Shown here: piece by piece, positions 36,404 to 44,116 of the stretch
Layout of the letters: the number at the start of each line of letters is the position of its first letter
How positions within the stretch are numbered: position 1 is the stretch's first letter
NCBI GenBank assembly: GCA_964342825.1
Contig: CAYFHO010000006.1
Span: 62,001 to 126,000, forward strand
DNA: 64,000 nucleotides
Source: AAA164-E04 sp964342825
GTDB taxonomy: Bacteria; Verrucomicrobiota; Verrucomicrobiia; Limisphaerales; AAA164-E04
Reading direction: 5' to 3'
The notes under the pieces: model-generated
Seen by the model: only the letters and a program-made list of their open reading frames with translations
What the model was told of the DNA's origin: nothing
Database searches by the model: none
Position numbers and translations under genes: made by a program

Positions 36404-36520
36404 TTGGGGGTCGGTCCCAACTATTTACACTACCTGACATCCTCCAAACGCTCGATTTGGATTCACGAATAATCGAGTCTATCTGGAAGAAAAGTTTAAA
36501 TAGTTGGGACCGACCCCCAA
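36404..36520. repeat. 117-bp nested palindrome, REPIN/MITE-like
   Basis: Two perfect 24-bp inverted arms (36404-36427 and 36497-36520) with core GGGGGTCGGTCCCAACTA flank a 69-bp centre. Inside, CTCGATT (36451-36457) and AATCGAG (36471-36477) form a second stem. There is no ORF of a transposase. Two inverted copies of a short GC-rich palindromic word around a variable middle is the architecture of REPINs, which are moved by single-domain Y1 transposases encoded elsewhere in a genome. It lies between the divergent alpha-2-macroglobulin and sua5 genes and overlaps the region where their promoters should be. Confidence 0.82.
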
Positions 36521-36572
36521 AGTTTTGGTGGACTTGATGTGGAGGCTGGGCTCAGTATTGCCGTTTTAAATA

Positions 36573-37601
36573 GTGAACACTGAAGTCCTAACTATTGATC
36601 AATCAAGATCCTTCGACGAAGCTGCAGCGAAAGCTTCGTTGTTGCTCCAAGATGGTCAGATTGTCGCGTTGCCCACAGAAACCGTTTATGGACTGGCGGC
36701 GGATGCATTAAATCCGGGTGCTGTACAATCAGTCTACCAAACCAAACAACGTCCTTCGACAAACCCACTCATCGTTCACGTTGCCAGTCGCAGGATGCGG
36801 GATGAGTGTGTGCGCGAATGGTCAGTTAATGCTGAAAAGTTTGCAAACGCCTTTTGGCCAGGACCTTTGACACTTGTTCTACCAAAATCAGATCTCATTC
36901 CAATGGATGTGACAGCAGGTTTGGACTCGGTGGCGATTCGTTGGCCTGCGCATCCATTTATGCAAGCGGTCATTAGAAAGCTAGGCCGTCCAATTGCAGC
37001 ACCAAGCGCGAATCTCGCCAACCAGCTTTCCCCTACCTCGGCAGAGCATGTGTCCAGTCAATTGAAGGGCCAGATTCCTTTGATTGTGGATGGTGGGTTT
37101 TCCAATGTGGGAATCGAATCAACCGTCCTGGACTTAACCGGGACATTTCCAGTGGTATTGAGACCAGGTATCATTCACCTTGAGTCTTTACGAGCGGTCG
37201 ATCCTTCAACAATGAACCTTGAAGTTTCCCGCGAAAACGAATCTGGAGAATCCCAAAAACCCCAAGCAAGTCCCGGGCTCCACAAAAAACACTACGCACC
37301 GAGGGCTCCCTTGAAGTGTCATTCGTGGAAAAACCCCGACGAAGTCAGAACAGTGGTCCATGAATTGGGATCCACTCCAGAAAAGACATGCATTCTCTGC
37401 CATGAAAGCATCCCTTCTCCAGACAAGTTTGCAAGAATTTCAGTGATACCACACGACCCGGAAGCTTATGCCAGGGCTCTATATGCTGAACTCTTCGTAT
37501 CTGACCAGGAAGATCCAGACTTGATCCTGGTGGAGGCAGTCCCAGACTTGCCTGCTTGGCAAGGTATCCAGGACCGTCTGACCAGGGCTTCCAGTGACTG
37601 A
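36573..37601 (+). CDS. sua5: L-threonylcarbamoyladenylate synthase
   Basis: Makes threonylcarbamoyl-AMP for the t6A modification of ANN-decoding tRNAs. Seen in 342 aa: YrdC domain (about 20-215) with LPTETVYGLAADA and KQRPSTNPLIVHV, then the Sua5 linker ASPGLHKKHYAP and a C-terminal Sua5 domain (about 250-342). The domain pair makes it the long Sua5 rather than the short TsaC form. Start is GTG at 36573, 53 bp from the palindromic element. pgk follows with its own promoter. Confidence 0.93.
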   Translation: MNTEVLTIDQSRSFDEAAAKASLLLQDGQIVALPTETVYGLAADALNPGAVQSVYQTKQRPSTNPLIVHVASRRMRDECVREWSVNAEKFANAFWPGPLTLVLPKSDLIPMDVTAGLDSVAIRWPAHPFMQAVIRKLGRPIAAPSANLANQLSPTSAEHVSSQLKGQIPLIVDGGFSNVGIESTVLDLTGTFPVVLRPGIIHLESLRAVDPSTMNLEVSRENESGESQKPQASPGLHKKHYAPRAPLKCHSWKNPDEVRTVVHELGSTPEKTCILCHESIPSPDKFARISVIPHDPEAYARALYAELFVSDQEDPDLILVEAVPDLPAWQGIQDRLTRASSD

Positions 37602-37642
37602 TCAAACCCCGTGATGGGTCCTGAATTTTTTCCCGAAACTCT

Positions 37643-37670
37643 TTGACGCTAAGTTGGTCTTTGCTATGTT
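37643..37670 (+). promoter_or_regulatory. Promoter of pgk
   Basis: TTGACG (37643-37648), 16-bp spacer, TATGTT (37665-37670), 21 bp before the pgk ATG. This is a close match to sigma-70 consensus. The transcribed leader would begin within or just after the motif TGCCCGTCTGAATTTTG that is also found before secG. Confidence 0.6.
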
Positions 37671-37687
37671 TGCCCGTCTGAATTTTG
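37671..37687 (+). promoter_or_regulatory. Leader motif shared with secG (pgk copy)
   Basis: TGCCCGTCTGAATTTTG lies directly after the pgk -10 box and ends 4 bp before the ATG. An almost identical 18-mer with one extra T occurs at 39815-39832 before secG. Function unknown. Confidence 0.4.
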
Positions 37688-37691
37688 GATT

Positions 37692-38948
37692 ATGGCAAAA
37701 TTAACCATCAAAGATGTCGATTTAAGCGGCAAAAGAGTGTTTGTTCGAGTGGACTACAATGTTCCCATGGCGGAGAGCGATGGAGAAATGTTGATCAATG
37801 ATGATACACGCATTCGCGCCACGGTTCCCACATTGGATCAGTTGGTGTCTCAAGGGGCAAAAATCATCCTGGCAGCTCATCTCGGAAGGCCCAAAGGACA
37901 AAAAGAACCGTCCATGTCATTGAGGCCGGTTGCCCAACGCCTGAGTGATTTGCTCGGCCGTCCTGTCGCATTTGTTGATGATTGCATAGGCGATAAAGTT
38001 TCCCAAACTGTGGCAGCGCTGAAACCAGGCGATATCCTGTTACTCGAGAACGTCCGATATTATAGTGAAGAGGAAGCCAACGATCCTTCGTTTGCAGAGC
38101 AACTGGCAGCCAATGCGGACGCTTATGTCAATGACGCTTTCGGTGCAGCGCACAGAGCCCATGCGTCCACAGCTGGAATTGCAAAAATCATTGCAGCGAA
38201 AGGTGGTCCTTGTGTTGCGGGCTTGTTGATGGAGAGGGAACTTGCTTTTCTGGGCGACGAACTGGAAACGCCTCAACGTCCCTTTGTCGTGATTTTGGGT
38301 GGGGCCAAAGTTTCAGATAAAATAGCCGTCATTGATCGTTTGCTTGAAAAAGCGGACAGTTTACTCATCGGAGGAGCCATGGCCTACACCTTTAAGCTGG
38401 CCAAGGGACTTTCAGTTGGAAAATCACTTGTCGAACCAGACAAAGTGGATGTCGCCAAAGCCGCGATGGAAAAAGCAGCTCAAAGAGGTGTGGAATTATT
38501 ATTGCCCACAGACAATATTGTGGTCACACCTGTTGTTACCGACAAGTTGAATAAAAAAGGCAAACCGATTCTGGAGTTTCAAAACCCTCGCCCAAATACG
38601 GAACCCAACATACCTGAAAATGAGGAAGGTGTGGACATTGGCGAACAAACAGCCAAAACATATTCAGACAAGATTGCACAAGCCAAAACCATCTTGTGGA
38701 ACGGTCCCATGGGAATTTTCGAGGACCCTCGATTTTCCAAAGGTACATTTGCAGTAGCCGAAGCTGTCGCCAAGGCCACCAGTGAAAGCGGTGCCAAGAG
38801 CATCATCGGCGGTGGCGACAGTGTCAAAGCTTTGAACCAATCTGGCTTGGGTGACCAGGTCACTTTTATGAGTACTGGCGGGGGAGCCAGCCTTGAATTT
38901 TTGGAAGGTAAGGAACTGCCCGGCGTGGCAGCCTTGTCGGATCGTTGA
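37692..38948 (+). CDS. pgk: Phosphoglycerate kinase
   Basis: Glycolytic enzyme interconverting 1,3-bisphosphoglycerate and 3-phosphoglycerate with ADP/ATP. Seen in 418 aa: RVDYNVPM, AAHLGRPKG, VNDAFGAAHRAHAS in the N-domain, ILGGAKVSDK, and the nucleotide-side GGGDSVKAL near the end. It is somewhat longer than the usual 390-400 because of a loop near residues 300-320 (KGKPILEFQNPRPNTEPNIP). tpiA follows after 35 bp and secG after that. Confidence 0.97.
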   Translation: MAKLTIKDVDLSGKRVFVRVDYNVPMAESDGEMLINDDTRIRATVPTLDQLVSQGAKIILAAHLGRPKGQKEPSMSLRPVAQRLSDLLGRPVAFVDDCIGDKVSQTVAALKPGDILLLENVRYYSEEEANDPSFAEQLAANADAYVNDAFGAAHRAHASTAGIAKIIAAKGGPCVAGLLMERELAFLGDELETPQRPFVVILGGAKVSDKIAVIDRLLEKADSLLIGGAMAYTFKLAKGLSVGKSLVEPDKVDVAKAAMEKAAQRGVELLLPTDNIVVTPVVTDKLNKKGKPILEFQNPRPNTEPNIPENEEGVDIGEQTAKTYSDKIAQAKTILWNGPMGIFEDPRFSKGTFAVAEAVAKATSESGAKSIIGGGDSVKALNQSGLGDQVTFMSTGGGASLEFLEGKELPGVAALSDR

Positions 38949-38983
38949 TCTCTTTAATTTTTCAAAATATAAAAAAAGACGTT

Positions 38984-39748
38984 ATGGATAAAGACCGCAA
39001 ACTGCTCATCGCAGGTAACTGGAAGATGAACAAGACTGTTGCTGAAGGGCTGGACCTTGTTCAAGAACTCGTTCGAGAAGTCAATCAAGTCAAAGAAATC
39101 GACATCGTTGTTTGCCCTCCTTTCACAGCACTGAGCGAAGTTTCCAAGAAAATCATAGAATCCAACATTCGTTTGGGAGCTCAGAACATGAGTGAACATA
39201 CCGGTGGGGCCTATACGGGTGAAATTGCTGCCGAAATGTTAAAAGAGTTCCTGGTCCGCTATGTCATTCTTGGACACTCGGAGCGCCGTCAATATCAGGA
39301 TGAGTCTGATTCCCTGATATCAAAAAAAGCACTGGCTGCTCATGCCGCATCCATTAAGCCGATTATTTGCGTAGGAGAAACCTTGGAACAACGCGAAGCA
39401 GATGTCACCAAGGACGTCATTGGAAGCCAGATCAAAGGTAGTCTCGCAGGTTTGACTTCTGATCAAATGCTGGAAACGGTCATCGCATACGAACCCGTCT
39501 GGGCGATTGGCACAGGAAAGACAGCCTCGTCTGAGCAAGCACAGGAAGTGCATCAGTTCATCAGGAGCGTCTTGTCCGAGCTGCATGGTGCAGATATTGC
39601 AAAACAAGTCCGTATACAATACGGTGGCAGCGTCAAACCCGGCAATGCTCGTGAGTTAATGAGCCAGCCTGATATCGATGGTGCCCTGGTGGGCGGAGCC
39701 TCTTTGGACGCCAAGAATTTTTCGGAAATCATCCTGAACAGTATCTAA
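38984..39748 (+). CDS. tpiA: Triosephosphate isomerase
   Basis: Interconverts glyceraldehyde-3-phosphate and dihydroxyacetone phosphate. Seen in 254 aa: GNWKMN with catalytic N12/K14, VILGHSERR with the catalytic His, AYEPVWAIGTGKTAS with the catalytic Glu and mobile loop, and YGGSVKPGN for phosphate. The ATG at 38984 replaces a longer frame start at 38945 that overlaps pgk. It is probably in one transcript with pgk. Confidence 0.97.
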   Translation: MDKDRKLLIAGNWKMNKTVAEGLDLVQELVREVNQVKEIDIVVCPPFTALSEVSKKIIESNIRLGAQNMSEHTGGAYTGEIAAEMLKEFLVRYVILGHSERRQYQDESDSLISKKALAAHAASIKPIICVGETLEQREADVTKDVIGSQIKGSLAGLTSDQMLETVIAYEPVWAIGTGKTASSEQAQEVHQFIRSVLSELHGADIAKQVRIQYGGSVKPGNARELMSQPDIDGALVGGASLDAKNFSEIILNSI

Positions 39749-39814
39749 GGCCGAAATAAGTCCTGAAAATCTTCTTGATTTCAGGATTGCAACGTCGTAG
39801 CGGCTTTGACAAGC

Positions 39815-39832
39815 TGCCCGTTCTGAATTTTG
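39815..39832 (+). promoter_or_regulatory. Leader motif shared with pgk (secG copy)
   Basis: TGCCCGTTCTGAATTTTG starts three bases after a TTGACA hexamer (39806-39811) and 36 bp before the secG ATG. It matches the pgk leader copy at 37671 except for one inserted T. No good -10 was found at the usual distance from the TTGACA. Confidence 0.4.
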
Positions 39833-39850
39833 AGAAGAAGTTAAAGTAGT

Positions 39851-40378
39851 ATGAGTTTAATCATTGGACTATTGACGATAGTATTGGTCATCACCAGTTT
39901 CTTTCTGATTCTGCTGATCTTGGTGCAGTTGCCCAAGAAGGAAGCAGGAGCTGGCTTGGCCTTTGGTTCTGGTGCCGCGGAGGCAGTGTTTGGAGCGGGT
40001 GCCGGCACTCCCCTGTCGAAGATCACGAAGTATTGTGCAACCCTGTTCCTTGGCTTGGCTTTGGTTCTTGGCGTTCTGAATTCCTACGAATCGAAGAAGA
40101 ATTCCAGGTTGATTGATGAAGCGGCTGCGAGTCAGGCTGCCTCGACACCATCAACCACTCCAGCCAATCAAACTCCGAACCCGGAAACAACTAGTCCCGT
40201 GGTGACCATACCGGGCGCCGAGAATGAAGAGGAAAAAGAAGGTTCCACCGATGGTGAGCCCGAAACACCCTCGGATGGGACGCCTACTTTGGAACCATCC
40301 TCTCCAGGGGTGGAAAACCAGGAACCTTTGACCCTGGAACCTGAAATCCCAATCACTCAGCCGAATCCTGACAACTGA
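39851..40378 (+). CDS. secG: Preprotein translocase subunit SecG, extended
   Basis: Two transmembrane helices (about 3-27 and 60-77) flank the SecG signature LILVQLPKKEAGAGLAFGSG and GTPLSKITK. SecG sits in the SecYEG channel and stimulates translocation. Normal length is 75-120 aa. Here the protein has 175 residues because of a tail of about 90 residues rich in Pro, Glu, Thr and Ser. The tail is probably unstructured and strongly acidic. It is the last gene before a strong terminator. Confidence 0.9.
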   Translation: MSLIIGLLTIVLVITSFFLILLILVQLPKKEAGAGLAFGSGAAEAVFGAGAGTPLSKITKYCATLFLGLALVLGVLNSYESKKNSRLIDEAAASQAASTPSTTPANQTPNPETTSPVVTIPGAENEEEKEGSTDGEPETPSDGTPTLEPSSPGVENQEPLTLEPEIPITQPNPDN

Positions 40379-40408
40379 TCTCAGGAGTCGACGACCCCCA
40401 TTTCACTG

Positions 40409-40443
40409 TCCCCGGTTATCGAGAGGTAACCGGGGATTTTTTT
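40409..40443 (+). terminator. Rho-independent terminator
   Basis: Stem TCCCCGGTTA/TAACCGGGGA (40409-40418 with 40427-40436), 8-base loop, then T7. It closes the pgk-tpiA-secG unit and separates it from the paired kinases. Confidence 0.95.
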
Positions 40444-40485
40444 CGTCCTTTCGCCGTGGAGGTGTTTCGATTATTCTACCTTCCT

Positions 40486-41169
40486 ATGGGAAGGAAAACA
40501 TTTGGTGAACTTGGGTATCCCGGACGCCTGGTAGCGGTCGAGGGCCTGGACGGTTCTGGAAAATCCACTCAAATCAAATTGATCAAGAGATGGATGGAAC
40601 TGCAGGGACTTAAAGTTTTTTTCAGCGAATGGAATTCTTCCGTGCTGGTCAAATCGGCCACCAGCAAAGGCAAAAACAGGGAACTCTTAACCCCCACAAC
40701 CTTCAGTCTCATTCATGCTACCGACTTTGCAGACCGATATGAAAGGCAGCTGGTTCCACTGCTGCGGGCCGGTTACATCGTCTTGTGCGATCGATATATT
40801 TTTACCGCTTTTGCCCGGGATGTCGTTCGGGGATGTCAACCCGAATGGGTGCGGGGGATTTACGAATTCGCTGCCCAACCAGATCTCGTGTTCTTTTTCA
40901 AAGCGCCATTGGAAGTCACGTTGGGCCGCATCCTGGAAGGAAGGCCTGAACTCAAGTATTTTGAGGCAGGCATGGATCTGAACCTGTCTTCAGACATTTA
41001 TGAATCATTCAGACTCTTTCAGGGAATGCAGTTGGAGCAGTACCTTGCCATGTGTATGGAATTCAATTTTCTGATCGTGAATGCGAAGGGGCGGGTTGAA
41101 GAACAACAGAGCGTCTTGCGACAACTCATTTCCGAACACATTGAACTGGACGCCTTCAAGAAAGATTAA
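40486..41169 (+). CDS. dTMP-kinase-like P-loop protein A
   Basis: 227 aa with the thymidylate kinase fold. Seen: intact Walker A GLDGSGKST (20-28, K26), HATDFADRYERQL, the DRY motif at 102-104 followed by IFTAFARDVVRG, and a C-terminal helical end. The typical FTREP motif of housekeeping Tmk is missing (FSEWNSS there), and the DRY motif is followed by an ARDVVRG string rather than the usual SxxAYQG. So it may act on another phosphate acceptor. An upstream GTG at 40456 is an alternative start, but ATG 40486 aligns with the paralogue. It is directly followed (4 bp) by a divergent second copy. Confidence 0.75.
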   Translation: MGRKTFGELGYPGRLVAVEGLDGSGKSTQIKLIKRWMELQGLKVFFSEWNSSVLVKSATSKGKNRELLTPTTFSLIHATDFADRYERQLVPLLRAGYIVLCDRYIFTAFARDVVRGCQPEWVRGIYEFAAQPDLVFFFKAPLEVTLGRILEGRPELKYFEAGMDLNLSSDIYESFRLFQGMQLEQYLAMCMEFNFLIVNAKGRVEEQQSVLRQLISEHIELDAFKKD

Positions 41170-41173
41170 AATC

Positions 41174-41968
41174 ATGCCTGCCAACAGCAAACCTAAAACG
41201 GCCACTCAGAAAAAAGATACCCGTAAATCCGAATTTGGTAGAAAACTGAATGTCTCTCCCCCCGTGCTTTCAATGAAAAAATTCTACGGTCACGGTATTC
41301 CGAAAATTTCACTGGAAAAACTGACCGGTAAACTCATCGTCTTGGAAGGAGCAGACGGTTCAGGCCGTTCCACCCAGATCCGCAAACTGGTGGAATGGTT
41401 GGAAGGGAATGGTCATGCGACGGTTCAGGTGGGAATCAAACGCTCCACGCTGGTCAGTGAGGAACTGGAGCGCGCACAGGAAGGTAATGTCTTGAGTCAA
41501 ACAACCATGAGCCTTTTCTATGCAACCGATTTTGCGGACCAATTGGAGAACATCATTATTCCTTCCTTAAAAGCAGGATTCATGGTGATCGCGGATCGCT
41601 ACATTTATACTCTCATGACCAGGGATCTGGTACGCGGGATGAATCGTCAGTGGGTCAAAAACCTCTACAGCATGGCATTGATACCGGATGCCGTTTTTTA
41701 CCTCAATGTTTCTCCGAAAAAGCTCATTCAACGCAACCTGGCAAAGAACCAGAGTCTTGATTTTTGGGAAAGCGGAATGGATCTCGGGATGTCACGCGAT
41801 ATGTTCGACAGTTTCGTTCAATACCAACATAAAATGCAGCAGGAATTTCTGCGTATGCAAAAAGCATACAAATTCAATATCATCGATGGGGACCGGGATC
41901 AGGAAGCGATTTACGAAGAATTAAAAAACGCTATCAACAAAGTACTGGCTGGCTCTGGAAAAAAATAA
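41174..41968 (+). CDS. dTMP-kinase-like P-loop protein B with Walker A Lys replaced by Arg
   Basis: 264 aa, a paralogue of the preceding gene along its whole length: GADGSGRST (59-67) against GLDGSGKST, YATDFADQLEN against HATDFADRYER, and DRYIYTLMTRDLVRG against DRYIFTAFARDVVRG. Codon 65 of this frame is CGT, so the invariant Walker A lysine is Arg65. A Lys-rich, probably unfolded N-terminal extension of about 35 residues is extra. Spacing of 4 bp to copy A implies coupled translation. Either an altered catalyst or a regulatory partner of copy A is plausible. Both are inference. Confidence 0.75.
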   Translation: MPANSKPKTATQKKDTRKSEFGRKLNVSPPVLSMKKFYGHGIPKISLEKLTGKLIVLEGADGSGRSTQIRKLVEWLEGNGHATVQVGIKRSTLVSEELERAQEGNVLSQTTMSLFYATDFADQLENIIIPSLKAGFMVIADRYIYTLMTRDLVRGMNRQWVKNLYSMALIPDAVFYLNVSPKKLIQRNLAKNQSLDFWESGMDLGMSRDMFDSFVQYQHKMQQEFLRMQKAYKFNIIDGDRDQEAIYEELKNAINKVLAGSGKK

Positions 41969-41974
41969 AGCGGG

Positions 41975-44035
41975 TCAGAGCATTTGAAATTCTTTCTCAG
42001 CCTTCAACAAGGTGTAGCAATCGGGCAAATCCAATTCCTGAAGAATGGCCGGCACAAAAGTGGACAAAGGCCAATGATAGGATTCTGAGGTGGCGATCGA
42101 ATGAAATGATTTCAGTGCATCCTTGAGCACCACGGAGTCCACAGCCTCGCTGAGAACGGCCGCAAACGTCGCTGGTAAAGTTCCCCAACCTTGTGCAACC
42201 AGCCTGATACGCGAATGCCCGGCTTCTTTAAGCCACCTCAATACCTGCAATACATCGAGTGTTTTTTGTCCCACATAGGGTCGATGAAGCATGATACCAT
42301 GAATGGCGTAAAAGTAATCATTACCATATGGCTGCAGGAAAGAGTTCTCGCCGCATGTGTCCGGTTTCGATTCCCCAACTCCGCGAACGTCACAAGCGTA
42401 GAAGGACGTCTGATCAGAAGGTTTCGGGACCTGAGCGCGTACCCAATCGTCCTGCCTTAATTCTCTGTCCGCGGAATGATGGGAAACATAAAGCACAGCT
42501 TCAGATACCTTCGTATTGGGACGCGAATAATGGCGCTCATTCCCCAAGCGATAAACCACACATTGAGCGTCGCGTTCCGATTCAATCACATAGGTCGTTG
42601 CATGCGGTAATGGATACCCACGGCTCCCGCGTGGTCTCAATATTCGATAATAGGGTTTGGAAAGAGAAGCAGGTATACCCAAGTAACGAGCGAGTGCCTG
42701 GCGAATTTGACCAGCGGACAATTCGGATCGTTTTTTAGAAAGAGCGTGAGCCTTTTCGGCTGTAAAATGAAACACTGTTTTGGATCCCATTGCTGCCACC
42801 TGTCCTTCAGTAGTACATTGAAGATCCTCGTCTTTTTCAAGTTTGATGGCAGATTCTGGTGAAGCGATTTGCTTTCCGGTGGCACGGTTGAACCAGGCAT
42901 ACATGGCTTCGCGATTCTCAGCAGAAAATCCATGATAAGTCGGTCCGATAAACAGTTTCACCTGATCCTCCGCCCCCATTAACCGGTAGATGTGCTTGAG
43001 TTGTTCAAAGGCTTTACGCGCTCCCCGCACATCAAAGTAATCTTTTTCTTTGGCAAGGATGACCACAGGTTTGGGAGCCATCGCGATCAGGTAATCCACA
43101 TGATCCACTCCCAATGCAATGGATTTTGGGGGGCATTGTTCGGTGTCTGCTGGTAGTTCATTTTCCAGATTGCGCCTCAAGGTGGTTACGAAGCAACTGG
43201 GAGCCGCCATGGTCCATCGTGATTCCAAACCACATAACCAAGTCGTCATCGTTCCTCCTCCGGAGTTTCCGGTCACTCCAATGTGATTCGGATCGACCTC
43301 TTCACGTGTCAGTAAATAGTCCAGTGCACGAATTCCGTCCCAAGCTCTCCATGAACCGATGAACTCATCAACAAGGAATTGTTGATTACCTGCATATAGG
43401 TGTTCGCGAACCCCGACACCAACAGTGGAACGCAGGTCATCATTGACATACTGCAATCGTTCTCCCTGCCCGATTGGATCGTAGATCAACACGACATATC
43501 CCATTCGCGCCAGGCCCTGAGAAAAACTCTGGTAGGCGGCCTCTGCTTTTCCGTTGCTCGAATGTCCACAGGTTCCTATGACTCCAGGCATAGGATGATC
43601 CACATGGGTTGGCACATAGAGGTTTCCTGTAACGAAAAACCCCGGGCGGCTTTCCAAAATTAACTTTTCAACTCTGTAGCCATCCCGCTCTAGAACACCT
43701 GTGATTTGGGGATTGAGAGGGGTGCGCTCAGGCTCAGGGCCAAAGCAGGCACGGATGTGTTTCCGAATGGTTTGGATATAAAGCTCTGCATCTGATCTCG
43801 ATTGCAGCGATTCTCGAATATGGTCAGATTTCTGAGTTTCTTCACGAACCCGGCGCACATAAAATTCTTGGACCATCCGAGGAAAACGGTTGAGGTCGGA
43901 TCTTTCATCGGAATCCTGATGTGCATTTGCAGGTACAATAAAATCACGACTTGTAACCACCGCACCGGAGGCAGCGAGGGCGGCGGACTGTTGAATCCAT
44001 TTTCTGCGAGTCCCTTTCCATTGGATCGATTTCAT
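41975..44035 (-). CDS. Tat-type exported alpha/beta hydrolase (acetyl xylan esterase-like)
   Basis: 686 aa. A twin-arginine-like leader TRRKWIQQSAALAASGAVV is followed by an alpha/beta hydrolase domain related to acetyl xylan esterases: VIGTCGHSSNGKAE (oxyanion side), nucleophile elbow GVTGNSGGGTM with Ser258, an acid near KEKDYFD (about 330) and His in PTYHGFS (about 366). The second half (about 490-680) resembles another hydrolase core, but where the elbow should be it reads VAQGWGTLP, without a serine. So it looks like a two-domain protein with one dead domain. It is convergent with the paired kinases. Substrate is probably an acylated polysaccharide, by family only. Confidence 0.78.
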   Translation of the reverse strand: MKSIQWKGTRRKWIQQSAALAASGAVVTSRDFIVPANAHQDSDERSDLNRFPRMVQEFYVRRVREETQKSDHIRESLQSRSDAELYIQTIRKHIRACFGPEPERTPLNPQITGVLERDGYRVEKLILESRPGFFVTGNLYVPTHVDHPMPGVIGTCGHSSNGKAEAAYQSFSQGLARMGYVVLIYDPIGQGERLQYVNDDLRSTVGVGVREHLYAGNQQFLVDEFIGSWRAWDGIRALDYLLTREEVDPNHIGVTGNSGGGTMTTWLCGLESRWTMAAPSCFVTTLRRNLENELPADTEQCPPKSIALGVDHVDYLIAMAPKPVVILAKEKDYFDVRGARKAFEQLKHIYRLMGAEDQVKLFIGPTYHGFSAENREAMYAWFNRATGKQIASPESAIKLEKDEDLQCTTEGQVAAMGSKTVFHFTAEKAHALSKKRSELSAGQIRQALARYLGIPASLSKPYYRILRPRGSRGYPLPHATTYVIESERDAQCVVYRLGNERHYSRPNTKVSEAVLYVSHHSADRELRQDDWVRAQVPKPSDQTSFYACDVRGVGESKPDTCGENSFLQPYGNDYFYAIHGIMLHRPYVGQKTLDVLQVLRWLKEAGHSRIRLVAQGWGTLPATFAAVLSEAVDSVVLKDALKSFHSIATSESYHWPLSTFVPAILQELDLPDCYTLLKAEKEFQML

Positions 44036-44116
44036 AGTGACAAATCTAGGTATGCATTATTTTAAAGGTGACCGCGATATTCAGGATCAAAAATATTGTA
44101 TGGCGCGAATGCATCC

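Noticed and set aside
36337..36537. 66-codon plus-strand frame across the palindromic element
   Set aside because: Its sequence is made by the inverted arms themselves (NSWDRPP and the mirror part), so it reflects the repeat, not a gene.
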